From Acanthamoeba castellanii str. Neff (Eukaryota > Discosea > Longamoebia > Acanthamoebidae): 64,000 bases of DNA. The notes under the pieces are model-generated. The model saw nothing but the letters and a program-made list of their open reading frames with translations. It was not told where the DNA came from and made no database searches. Location: the NCBI RefSeq assembly GCF_000313135.1, contig NW_004457586.1:354267-418266 (forward strand), read 5' to 3'. The position numbers and the translations under genes were made by a program. This document shows positions 47,194-59,378 of this stretch, piece by piece (position 1 is the stretch's first letter; every line of letters starts with the position of its first letter).

Positions 47194-50005
47194 TCAGCAG
47201 AGGCCGCCCTTGTCGACGAACTTCCTGATGACGTCGACGACGTCGTAGACCACGGCGGCGAGGAAGAAGGAGCCGAGCACGTAGGCGAATCGCGAGGCAA
47301 AGGGCTGCGGGAGAGGCAACGGGATGTAGGACGACAGGTTGCGACCATAGCGAGACGACACCACGGCCATCAAGGCGATGAACAAACCCGCCTCCAAGTT
47401 GAGCGCGAAGCTCGCTGTATAGTCCAAAAGCAATCTTAGCATTTCGTGTGCGTGTGTGCGATTGTGTGTGTGTGCGTGCGTGCGTGTGTGCGGAGCGTGC
47501 GTGGGTGCGTGCGGAGAAGGCGCACCGAAATACTCGAGCATGACGAGGAAGCAGGCGGGCTTGCCGACGGCGAAGCCAATGCTGAGGCCGAAGGAGATGA
47601 GGTAGAGGACGATCTTCAGGCCGGTCTCGACGCTGAACCAGGAGAGGTGGAGGCTGCGCGCCTGCACGTTGTCGAAAAAGCCGGTGATCTTCATGGCCAG
47701 CCCGCTGCCGTTCTCGGCGCTGGCCTGGATCTTGCTGGAGAAGGTGAACGCATAGCCTGCACGTGTGCCGGCGATGGGCGAGGTGAGTGCAAGTGGTGGT
47801 GGCTCCTCGCTATTCACGAGCGAGTGACAGTCGTACCGTCGAGGAAGTTCTTGAGGCCGCTGCCCACGGTGATGAAGGAGATGGAGATCGACACCACGAT
47901 GAAGACCTCAACGATCTTGGCGATCCACTCCAGGTCGGGCTGGGTATCGCGGATTACCTCCGTCAACGGAATCTACAGCGCCAGACGCACAATCGAGCAA
48001 GCATACGGGTGAGTCGGGGAGGGGGGGCTCACCACGGTGACAATGAGGCGACAGAGGGAGGTGCGTACGGTGGAGATGCAGCCCTTATCGGCGGCCTCCT
48101 CCAGTGAGGGTGCCGGACCGGTCTGGGGAACGGCGAGCATGACGAAGAGGGTCCACAGCACGATGAGGACCGAGCACACGCACAGGCCGACGCTCACGGC
48201 CCACCTGAACTTGCGCACTTCGCCCGTGCGTTGCGGCACCTTTTTTGGCCGTGGCACACAACAGCAACGTTAGCGACGAGAGGCGAGAGAGTACGCGGTC
48301 GGGTGTGGTGACTGTCGCACCTTGTTGAACACGAGGGGCATGAGGTTGATGGCGCCGCCGAGGGCCACCGTCGACATGAGGAACGATTCGGCGATGTGGG
48401 ACCAGTCCGAGTCGATGCTCTCCATGATGTCCAATCCAACGTAGGCGGTGACGGCGACCATCAGCACCAACAAGCTGCCTGCGGAGGTTGAACTGGGCTA
48501 TTAGAATCCTGGGCGTGCACTAGTCCTTTGCCATTGTATGAGCCACGCACCCTTGACGGCGGTCATGAGCGAGACCACGGAGGTGAAGAGGCGCTGGCCA
48601 AACACCACGCACACGGTGAAGCCGACACCGAAGGTGACGATGATGAACCGCAGGTTGCGCTCGTCCTCGCTGGAGGGATGCGCCTTGCAGCCACCCTCGA
48701 GGCCAAACACCTGTTTGTGTTCGAGTCAGCGGTCAGTCATGAAATGAGCGGGAAGTCGAGTGGGGTGGCAGAGCGACGTACGCCACCCCAGGCTTCGGAG
48801 CCGGCGAGCACGTAGGAGATGAGGATGGCGAGGAAGTGCAGGAACACGCAGAGATCGAAGATGTATCGCAGCCACACGTTCAGGAACAGCCGGCCCATGG
48901 AGTGCAGGTTGAGATCAATCTCCTGCACCCTGTGCACGACAAAGACCCATAAAACATGATGAAAGCGCGTGAGCGGCCTGCTGAGGGGCAATGGTGAACG
49001 GCGCTGCAGGTGTGGAGTGCACGCATACGAAGCCGGGTTGTCGCTGTTCTCTTCGTTGACGACGGACTTCTCGGAGCTGTAGAGCTGATCCTTCTCGTAC
49101 GGCAGCGGCTTGTACGACGCCGAACCCCTCTTGCCCGACGCCTCCTGCAGCCACATGAGGGAGGGAGTAGTCAGTCAAAAAAAGCTGAACTGTGCGAGGG
49201 AGGAACAAAAGACCAGGCGGGAGGCAGCACGACGGGTGGGAGTCGGCATGCATGCCTTCCATCCTACATCGGCTGCCTCGCCATCTTCTCTCTGTGCGTC
49301 GTCTTCTTCATCTTCCTCATTTGTGTTGACGTTGATCATGGTGTTGCTATCGTCTGGTAATGATGATGATGATGATGAAGAAGATGATGATAACGGTTGA
49401 ATGGAGGCGGGTAGTACTTCTCGGACAGAGAAGCCGTCGGCAGGCTTGGCGAGCTCGAGCTGCTCCCGGGCCTTGAGCTCGTCCAGCGAGCCGATGCCCA
49501 GCCGCATGATGGCCCGCGACTGTTGGAGCAGCTCCACAAAATAAATGATCACGCCCACCTGCAACAGCCCAACAAGCACGCACAGGTCAGCATACAATAG
49601 TATAATTAAATAGTATAATTAAATCTATTTCTGAATTATCTATTTTGAATAAATGAAAGAAATGATTGGGAGGTGCGCGGAACCTCAAAGATGAGGACGA
49701 TCAGGAAGATGACGAGGAAGGGAAAGAAGCCAGAGTTGGCAGTCTTGACGGGCAGACCAAGGATGCCTGTGCCCAGCACCGAGGCGATGGTCACAAAGAA
49801 GCTGTGCACCGGGAGGGAAGAGATTTTGTGAGATTTCACATAGTCCAATTAGCAAGCTCTTTGCTGGGCAGAAGCGTAGAGAAGAGAAGCTCACAGATTT
49901 GAGAGGGGCGAATGAATGGACGTACCAACCGATGTAGTACCAATTGGACTGCCGTTCAGGATCGTCCCTGATCCCGAAGCATCGCTCCATGACTCGCTGC
50001 ATCAT
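47194..50005 (-). CDS. AAAP-type amino acid transporter-like membrane protein
   Basis: Predicted polytopic transporter, probably plasma-membrane or endolysosomal. The start at 50005 gives a short cytosolic N-terminus (MMQRVMERCFGIRDDPERQS) that splices in phase (donor after CCAATTG) to the signature FFVTIASVLGTGILGLPVKT, the usual GTGIL of the AAAP/SLC38 helix 1. About ten hydrophobic helices follow, including FPFLVIFLIVLIFE, YIFDLCVFLHFLAILISYVL, LRFIIVTFGVGFTVCVVFGQ, VSVGLCVCSVLIVLWTLFVM and IVLYLISFGLSIGFAVG. A long acidic loop sits between helices 2 and 3 (Asp/Asn-rich, about 49400-49250). The C-terminus reads VRKFVDKGGLC-like and stops at 47194-47196. About eleven exons; internal junctions are approximate. 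Substrate not predictable. Confidence 0.72.
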
Positions 50006-50483
50006 CTCTCGATTCTTGTTGTGTTGCGAGCTTGGCGCGCGGATGGAGTCAGTCTGCTACTTGCTTGCCTCGGTGACGCAGAGCTCGAACACAACACCCT
50101 TCTGGAAAAGGCGCTCGACGAAGTCCAAGCGGTTGGTGCGGGCGGGTCGACAAATTTCTTCCCCAGAGAAACGGCACACAACCCACGCTCGGTGGCTTCC
50201 TCGCCCTGTTCCCGCCCCAGAAGCACCACCCGGCCATCTCCACCGAGCTCTCTCTTTCTCTCTCCGTCTGTGCCCCTCCACGCCCTTTTCCACCACCGCC
50301 ACGCCAAAGAATGAAGGATGAAAAGAGAATGCAGTTTATGGGATGTAGCAATGCAACAGGACGAACAGGGAATGGGCGGTGGTGGCACTCGAGCCGACTG
50401 AGAGGATTGGGTGAGTGTGTGTTCTTTGTTCTATTGCTGCTGTTTGGTGAGAGGGTGATGTGAGGGTGAGGGTGATGGTGGAA
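50006..50483. other. Intergenic: transporter 5' flank and LD/PNUTS 3' flank
   Basis: About 480 bp between two minus-strand genes. It contains C/T-rich tracts and ATCATCGTCGTCGTTCTCG near the LD/PNUTS stop, which runs on from that gene's Arg/Glu-rich tail. No convincing ORF or RNA gene was found. The promoter of the transporter should lie just above 50005. Confidence 0.35.
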
Positions 50484-53400
50484 TCATCGTCGTCGTTCTC
50501 GTTCTCGTTCTTCTCGTCGTTCGTGAGGAAACTTGGCGCTGGCACCGACAACGTGTTGGAACGGACACGCATCGCCGTTACGGCAGCCCTGCGGCGAGTT
50601 GAAGAAGGAGCACAGTCGCTGCTTCCGGTCGTCCCTTCCCCAATTTCCCCCGCCGCCGCCACCTCCTCCGCCCGCGTGGCTCGGTCCGCCGTAGCCGCCG
50701 CCTCCACCGTGTCCTCCACCGGTGTGTCCGCCATAGCCTCCTCCGCCGCCGGGTCCGCCGTGCCCTCCTCCTCCAGGGCCGCCGTAGCCTCCGCCGGGAG
50801 GTCCGCCCATCGGGTAGCCGCCGTGTTGGGGAGGCGGTCCGCCGTACTGCTGCGGGGGCATGCCACCACCGCCGCCGAAGGGCGGAGGACCCATGCCGCC
50901 AGGGCCTCCGCCCGGCCCCATCCCACCACCGTAGAGCGGCGGCCCCTGCTGGTCCTGCTGGCATCCGACCATTGAGTGGAGAGGTCAGGTGGTTGGCATT
51001 AGGAAGAAGAAGAAGAAGAAGACAGAAGGGGAGGGAGGGAACTAGTACCCGAGGGGGATAGCCTTGCTGCTGGGCTGTATGAGGTGGGGCGGGAGAGGCG
51101 CGGTGGGCTGGCTGGGGTTGTACATCATCCCGGCCGACGGCGGAGGACCCATCGAAGGCCCGCCCATGGGTGCGCCCGGCTGTGCCAAGTTTATATTTGG
51201 GACCGGGAGGCCGCCCATGAATGGAGCGCCTGCGGGAGGGCCGCCGGCGACGCCCTGCGGGAGGGAGGCCAGCAGGGACGAGAGGGCCTGGTTGTCGCCG
51301 AGAAGGGAGCCCAGGGCCTGCGGGTTGGCGAGGAGGGCGTTGAGCGCCTGCTCCATGTTGCCGCCGGCGGGTTGGCCGATGGGTCCGCCCATGGCGGGCG
51401 GCGCGCCCATCATCGGAGCGCCGTAAGGGGCGCCCATGGGCGGGCCGGCGAGATTAGGCTGCGGCTGGTGCATGGGCTGCGCGAGGTGCGGCGGAAGTTG
51501 CTGCTGCTGCTGCTGGAGTGTCGGCGGAAGTTGCTGCTGCTGCTGCGGTGGCGGTGTGTACATCTCGTCGAGCGGGATGAGCGGGACGGACGCGTCGTCG
51601 TACTCCTCCTGCGCCTCGGCCGGCTCGGTCGGGGTGGGAGGGATATCCTCCTCTCGCGAATAGTACTCGCCCAGGATCTTGCTCTGCCGCTCCCTCTGGA
51701 TGCCCATCTCCTTGCTCTTTTCCCCCATCGCCACTTTGTACTCGGGCGACATATACAGCAACTGCGGCGCCTTCCACGGCACTGTTGCAGAGAAGGTGGG
51801 AGAGGGAGGGGGAGGGGGGGAACGGCACAGACACGGTGAGCCCACCACAGCCGGCGAAATGTGGCACAACTTCGGGGCGGAGAGAGCGCGGCCCTACCTG
51901 TTGCGGTCATCTTTTCGAACCGTTCCTTCCATTCGCCTTCCTCATGCTTCCGCTGTTGATCCGCCACTTCCTTTTCGCGCTGCTTCTCCAGCTGCATCAT
52001 CGCAGCGAAGCTGCCCACTGGTCGCGGCGCATTCCCCATCTAGAATAGAAAGCGGACGGGAAAGTGTTAGTTTGGGAAAGAGCCGCGTGTGGTTGCGAAT
52101 GGCGGGGATGGCGTACGAGAGATGGCAAATACTTCTCGAACATCTTGACCTGCACGAGCTTTTCGTCTGACGCCCAGGACACTCGCTTCTTTTTCTTCTT
52201 GGAAGCCCGACCCTCTCCTTCGTCGTAGCTAACGTCCGCGGAGTCCGGGAACGCTTCCTCGTCATCGTCCCTCTGCCTCTTCCCGGGATCCGAGTCCCGC
52301 CGCGTTGAGACCAGCGGAGGCGAAAGCGGAGACGCGGCGGCGGCACCAGAGCTCTTCGCCTTCTTGATGTCGTCCGCCGACAAAGGCTTGGACTTGTAGG
52401 AACCCACGCCCTTGGCAATCGGGTGCGGAGCGGTCACATCCTCTTCGATCAGCTGCACGGCGTGCCTTCTCCTCTTGACGTCTGCAGTGGTGTGGGTGAA
52501 TCGATTAGTCGCCCTCAATACAATCTGAGGCATAACGCCGAGCCAAGGTGGCGTACGGTCGGGTATGAGGCCTGTCAACTTGCGCTTTTCGGCTACGGGC
52601 CTCGGCTTGGCCGGGCCAGCAATGAGGTCGTCAAAATCCTCGCTTGCAGATATCTTCAGCTGCGGACCCGGCTTCGCAGCTTTAGGCGCTGCTGGTGTCA
52701 CCTCTCTGCAATGTCACTCGTGCATTAGAACAGAATTCAAGACTCGGTATCTTCCCCGGTAAACGGGAGGAGATGCCAGCAGCCACTTACCTTGTTCGCT
52801 TCATGCCTCGTGCAGCCGTCGGTGACACTTCCTTTTCCTTCTTATCGAGCCGCGCCTTCTCGGCGGCGGCCTTTTCTTCGGCAACGTCTTTCTTGGCCGA
52901 AGAGCTTTCGGCCTTCTTTGACGCATTGAGCACCACGTCCTACAAATCAACAAATCAAAAAATGAGTACCATTCCCATCAAATAAGGTGACCCTCATCGG
53001 CGAGAAGCGGAGGAGTGTATGGGGCTAACCTTCCAGCTGTTCATGATCCTGACGGCCCACTTCTTCACCACTTCAGTGGGATGGTTCTCGAGCTTCTTGA
53101 TCAGCTTGCCCATGCCGGACTTCTGCAGCGTCTCGACAGTCATCGGCAGGGTGTAGATGACCTTCAGCAGCTGTCGGACCAGCTGCGTGTTCTTTTCCTT
53201 GATCGCTTGAATCAGCCACGCCTTGAGCACTACCAGACCGTCGTTGTCGATGAACCTGTTGTAATGGACGGGGAGGTGAACCGCTCGTGTGAGACACTTA
53301 CTTGTGAAGGTCGTTGAGTGTTGGTCGGGGGGGGGCGTACACTTTCTTTAGGTCCAGGCGTCGCGAGTTGGAGACGATGTTGAGCAAGAGAGACTGGGCG

Positions 53401-54871
53401 TCGGGAGACTTCTCCTCGGCCATGATCTTCTGCAGCTTGATCATCTTCTGCGGTTCTGAGACCCCTCCTTGCCGGTCGACGATGTCGAGGAGTTGTTGAT
53501 TTAACGTTGCTTCCTTCCGCGACTGGTGGGTGATGAGGGGAGGCGAGAGTTAATATTTATTGCTGCGCTCAGAGTGGAGCGCTGGCCGACAGACACACAA
53601 AGTAAGAAGAAGAGATGCGATGGGCGATGCAGTTGCTCGATCGAGGGAGGCTGCCACCGTCCGGTCCCGACAATGGTCGGTCCATGTTGCAGTGCAAATG
53701 CCACCATCACTCGACGCAAACCGGACAAGGAAGGAGGGAGGAGCTCAAAGCATCGCACGCCCCGCTCCCCCGTAATGGCAACAGCATGAGAAAGCATTTC
53801 GCTCCAGGCGTGTACCTCTGGTGACTCCGTTGCCTTTGTGGTCTCTTGCGGCTTGGACCTCTTTTCGTGGTCCTGTTTGGCCTTTCTCACCTTTTTCAGC
53901 GCCTCGATGGTCTTCATGGGAGGGTAGAACAGTTACAAACTCGTGTCAACAAGCGCAAGAGAACTTCAACTAAGAGAGCGGTGAACGCCCTTACCTCTTT
54001 TTCGCCCATGTTCACTTGTGGAAGCAACTGCTTCAAGTCCTTCTTCGTTGGCTTGGGGTAGTCTTTGAGAAACTGGAGGAAGACTGCGAGCAGCTCTGGC
54101 TTCATCCCTAAACAATCGAGACGTGTATCAGCGCTTGTCCTTGTCTCAGGGACATAGACGGGGGGCACCTGGCACTGCGATGGCTGGCCGAGGCGCAGGA
54201 ACGCCTTCGGACTTGACTGCGGCTCGCGTGTCAACGGCCTGCACGGGATGCGACAACAACACGGATGAGACTCCACATCTGTCGCATCGAGAATCGAGTG
54301 GATCGCGTACCTGCCCAGTTAGGGGATCTACCCCAGTGAGCAGCTTCTGAGTCGCCACCAGCCGATGGAAATCACGTGTCTGCGCTTTGTAGACATCGAC
54401 TTGCGAATCGAGGCGCCTCTGCCAGCTGTCTGCCTCAACGTTGGGATTGGGCGGCAGCGCTGCAAGATGAAGCGATCAATTGTCAATCTCCATCATGGGC
54501 TGCCAGAGTAGAAATTACGGCGTGTCCGCCTGCACGAAGTGGGGCGTCGTACTCAATGGAGCAAAGGCATGATGATCGCTCCTGATGGCTTGTCCAGACG
54601 AGTCGGCAGCAAACGGCGCGTAGGCAGACTCGGTGCCGAAGAGGTTCTCGGAGAGGATGCTCGAGGGGTATGGAGGTGGTGAAGAGTTGAAGTCGAAGTT
54701 GGGATCGCCAAGGCCCGAGAAGGTGTCGTCGTCTGCACCGCCATCGATCATGGACTCGGCCTCGCTATCGTTCAAATGGAAGCTCTCCTCTTCTTCGTTG
54801 TGCAGTCCCCCATCATCCCCAAATTGACCGTTTCCCTCGTTCTCAAAAGAAAAGCTCATAACTTCGGCCAT
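50484..54871 (-). CDS. LUMINIDEPENDENS/PNUTS-like protein phosphatase 1 nuclear regulator
   Basis: Predicted scaffold that targets PP1 to the transcription and 3'-end-processing machinery. Exon 1 (54871 down to about 54530) is acidic (MAEVMSFSFENEGNGQFGDD). Next comes VATQKLLTGVDPLTG, matching the QxxLTGVNPL segment of plant LUMINIDEPENDENS. A homeodomain-like stretch follows (LAVFLQFLKDYPKPTKKDLK...VNMGEKEV). The TFIIS-N/LW domain at about 53240-53040 reads LKAWLIQAIKEKNTQLVRQL and TLPMTVETLQKSGMGKLIKK, then VVKKWAVRIMNSWK. The RVxF PP1-docking motif is KKKRVSWASDEKL (about 52190-52160), followed by a Pro/Gln/Gly-rich region. The C-terminal CCCH zinc finger is RLCSFFNSPQGCRNGDACPF-QH (C-x8-C-x5-C-x3-H). 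Stop codon at 50484-50486. About nine exons; junctions approximate. It is divergent from Rab14. Confidence 0.8.
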
Positions 54872-56397
<1,526 letters not shown>

Positions 56398-56858
56398 ACG
56401 CCGCCTGGTGTGGCGGGACGGACTCGATAGGCACCACCAAAACACGGAGCTATCGCGCACATGGACATAGACCACCGGGGGAAGATGGGGCGAGGCCTGA
56501 GAAGCGAGCAAGCGCATGAAAGAGAGAGAGAGAGAGATGGAACGACACACCGGCAAGGGCCTCGATGGTGCAGGAGGAACCCAACTGCGCAGGAACGACG
56601 CAGGGCAAGGACGAGAAGAAGCAAGATCGTGGCTTGGCCAAGGTGTGCGGGAGAGGAGTGTCCTCCACGAAGGCAGGCTGTATATTTTGGTTTGAGATAA
56701 ATATTAGACTTCGTCTGCACCAAGGAGACTTCTTCTTGTTCTTCTTCATGATCACCCTACGCGTCGTGCCCGTCGGCATCAACAACCGTTGTTGCCAAGG
56801 CCGCTGCTGGGTTAGGCGCGTCTGATGGTTTGGGTCGAATGTTGTGTGCGAGGTGGAA
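56398..56858. other. Intergenic between converging Rab14 and NXT1 genes
   Basis: About 460 bp holding both 3' flanks. It contains a GA repeat (GAAAGAGAGAGAGAGAGA at about 56518-56535) and an AT-rich block (TATATTTTGGTTTGAGATAAATATTAG, about 56681-56707) that could serve as a 3'-end signal. Open frames on both strands are unlike proteins. Confidence 0.4.
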
Positions 56859-57434
56859 TCAGCTGGCGGGGCCGGTGGTGAGGCGGAAGCAGTCGTTGAC
56901 GATGTAGTAGGTGCCCTTGCCGGGCTCCTGTGCGAGGATGAAGGTCTCGTGAAAGTGTCGTGGGTCCTCCTTGGCGTACGTCACCGTGCCGACAACGACC
57001 ACGAAGATGTTGGAGGCCTGTGGCGACTCGGTTCCGTCTGCACCCGTACAGCGAGGGAGTGAGCGTGGCCGCCGAGAGGTGGCGCAAGGGCAGGGGCGGG
57101 GGCGCACCGGCAATGGGCTGGCAGTCAATGGACTGGATGTTGTGCGTTGAAGGAGGCAGCTGCTGGAAGAAATCACGCAGGGTCTGCAGGCCCTTCTTTG
57201 CATTGCCGTTCCAGATGAGCACGGAATCCTCGCGGTAGAATCGGAACAGCTCGTGCCGAGAGCTATCGTACACCCGATAAAAGTACTCCTGGAGCAGCGA
57301 CAATGAAATGGATGAGATTAATAATCTCACCTCCATAAATACAATCGGCGTTCAGCATTGCACAGCCGCACCTTCACAAAGATCTCGCCGGCACGGGCGT
57401 TTGTGTCGATTAGTGTGGCCTTCGCTGTGCTCAT
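56859..57434 (-). CDS. NXT1: NTF2-related export protein (NXT1/p15-like)
   Basis: Small NTF2-fold cofactor that pairs with the mRNA export receptor NXF1/TAP. Exon 1 starts at 57434 (MSTAKATLIDTNARAGEIFV). The following exons give EYFYRVYDSSRHELFRFYRE, DSVLIWNGNAKKGLQTLRDF, FQQLPPSTHNIQSIDCQPIA, then NIFVVVVGTVTYAKEDPRHF and YYIVNDCFRLTTGPAS. The WNGN turn and the IDCQP strand are family hallmarks that separate it from NTF2 itself. Three or four exons and about 140 residues, the usual length. Stop codon at 56859-56861. Confidence 0.88.
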
Positions 57435-57568
57435 CTCGTCTTGCAATTTGCTTTTGGCGGGCTCTGTATTATTTTATTTTTTAAGAACGAGAACTGCTCA
57501 TGCACTGTGATGGTGTAGTGTGTTTCACATAGGGAGAATGTGCTCCCAACTCAACATGTTACGGCGCA

Positions 57569-59296
57569 TCAGAGAGCGAGCAGCTTGCGGATGATGTCGG
57601 TCAGGGTGATCATCGCCTGGGGTCTCCCCTCAGCATCCACCACCCAAGCGCGGTGCTTCCCGGCGTCGAGGATCGAGCCGATCACCTCGTCGAACAGCGC
57701 GTTGGGACCGAATTGGAGGTAGTCCTATTCACCCAATCCATCAGATTGTGCGGTGGTAAGGCCTGTGTGTGTTGTGTGTGTTGTGTGTGTGTTCACGCAT
57801 ACCGTATCGCCGAGACTGAGCGCGGGGAGGTAGATGCGCTTGAAGTTATGTACAGACAGCGTGCGCAGACTGTCGGCAGACAGGTCTCCCACGAGCTTGC
57901 CATCGGCATCGACGAGGGCGAGAGCGCTCACCTTGTAGAGGTGGTCGATCACCTGCGACACGCTGTCCTCGGTCGAGATCTTCTCGATCTGACGTTTGCT
58001 CTTGGTCTGGGCCGAGCCACGGCACACGACATTGCACACGCAGTGAGGATAAAAAGAGAATTCTCTCGCCAAGCAGAGGGCAGAGCTGCGTACGAGGCCG
58101 AGTGCATCGATCGTGGGAAGCGAGTTCGAGCCCCGGAGATCGGTGCCGAGCAGCTCGTTGAGGTGGGCCACGAAGAAGCGGAGCACGTCGGTCTGGCTCA
58201 CCAAACCGCAGACGTTGCCCTTGTCGTCCTGCAGCGGCAGACGGTGCACACTAGACACAACACGGGTGTGTGTGTGAGAGAGCTCCCATAAGGCAACACA
58301 ACGAACAAGCGGTCGAGTACCCACCCGCTCGAAAAGATCTGCATCAGCGCCGGCAGCGATGTGTCCAGCGACTGGGGCAGGAACGGGCTCATCTTGCTAA
58401 AGTCTGCACAGAGTACGCAGCCGCGGCAACAGACCATCGGCAGAATGAACTCAGCCACTCAGTCGGTCACACAAAGATACACACATCGCATTTTGCCAGC
58501 TACTCCGGGGCGGGCGTACTGACGATGCTCTTGAGTTCAATGTTGGGAAGCTGCTCGGGGAGCGCCTCGGTGGCGGGGAACAGGCTGGTGGAGGGTCGGC
58601 ATACACAGAGCCACGTGTTCGCACAGAGAGTGTCACTACGGCTCGGCAGGGGTGAACGCGACGGACGGGCGGGGGCACACGCACCTCGCCACGTAGGCAG
58701 CCAAATCCAAGGCGGACACCATGCCCAGGTACTTCCTATTTTCGAGATCCAGGATGGGCACCTGCGCGCGAGCAGCAACAGTGCAGCCCAAGTTAAAAGG
58801 CCACCTTGGTGGGGGCGGGGCGGGGCGGGAGATAGAGCCCGAGAGCAAGGAGGGCGTGCGAACCGCAGTGATGCCGTTATCCTGGAGCGTCTGTGGCCGC
58901 AACAGCACACATAGAAAACGCGTGAGACTGGACCACACCCAGCACCGAGAGAAGGAATAATATATAAAAACAAATAATGAGGGGGGAGGGGTGGACCATG
59001 AGGCAGTGGTCAACAGAGTCGTGGGCTTCGAGCACGATGAGGCGCGCGTGGAAGGAAACGACGTCGCGGACAGTGGTGCGCGCGATGAGGGCGCGCAGCC
59101 GCAGGCCCACCTTGGCCGTGGCCAGAGGGCTGCCGGGAGGCGTGAGCGGTTGGAAATCTGCCAACTGTTCCCTCAACCGCTTCACCCACACATCCTCCTC
59201 CGAATCCGTGCTCTTCACCTCCACTTCCTCTTCTCCCTCCTCGGATTCAGCCTCCCTCTCATCCACAACCTTCTCTGGCTTGTGTCCTTCGCTCAT
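57569..59296 (-). CDS. Four-CBS-domain protein (adenine-nucleotide sensor-like)
   Basis: The start at 59296 gives an acidic N-terminus (EAESEEGEEEVEVKSTDSEE). Four CBS units in two Bateman modules follow: VVSFHARLIVLEAHDSVDHC with PILDLENRKYLGMVSALDLA; a unit with VHRLPLQDDKGNVCGLVSQT; ISTEDSVSQVIDHLYKVSAL with LVDADGKLVGDLSADSLRTL; and a last unit with ILDAGKHRAWVVDAEGRPQA ending DIIRKLLAL. CBS pairs bind AMP, ADP or ATP. The layout recalls AMPK-gamma-like and SDS23-like proteins, but the ligand residues are not diagnostic to me. About eight exons; junctions approximate. Stop codon at 57569-57571, and its start is 83 bp from the HydF stop. Confidence 0.82.
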
Positions 59297-59378
59297 CTCT
59301 GCTATCTTGTATTACATTTCAATTTTGATACTATTGGCATGATGTCGACAAAAAGTTCGCACGCAATGGAACGGCTGG

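Noticed and set aside
51042..51869. Separate gene for the Pro/Gln-rich minus-strand frame
   Set aside because: It continues the LD/PNUTS gene between the RVxF exon and the CCCH exon, in the same orientation with splice sites.
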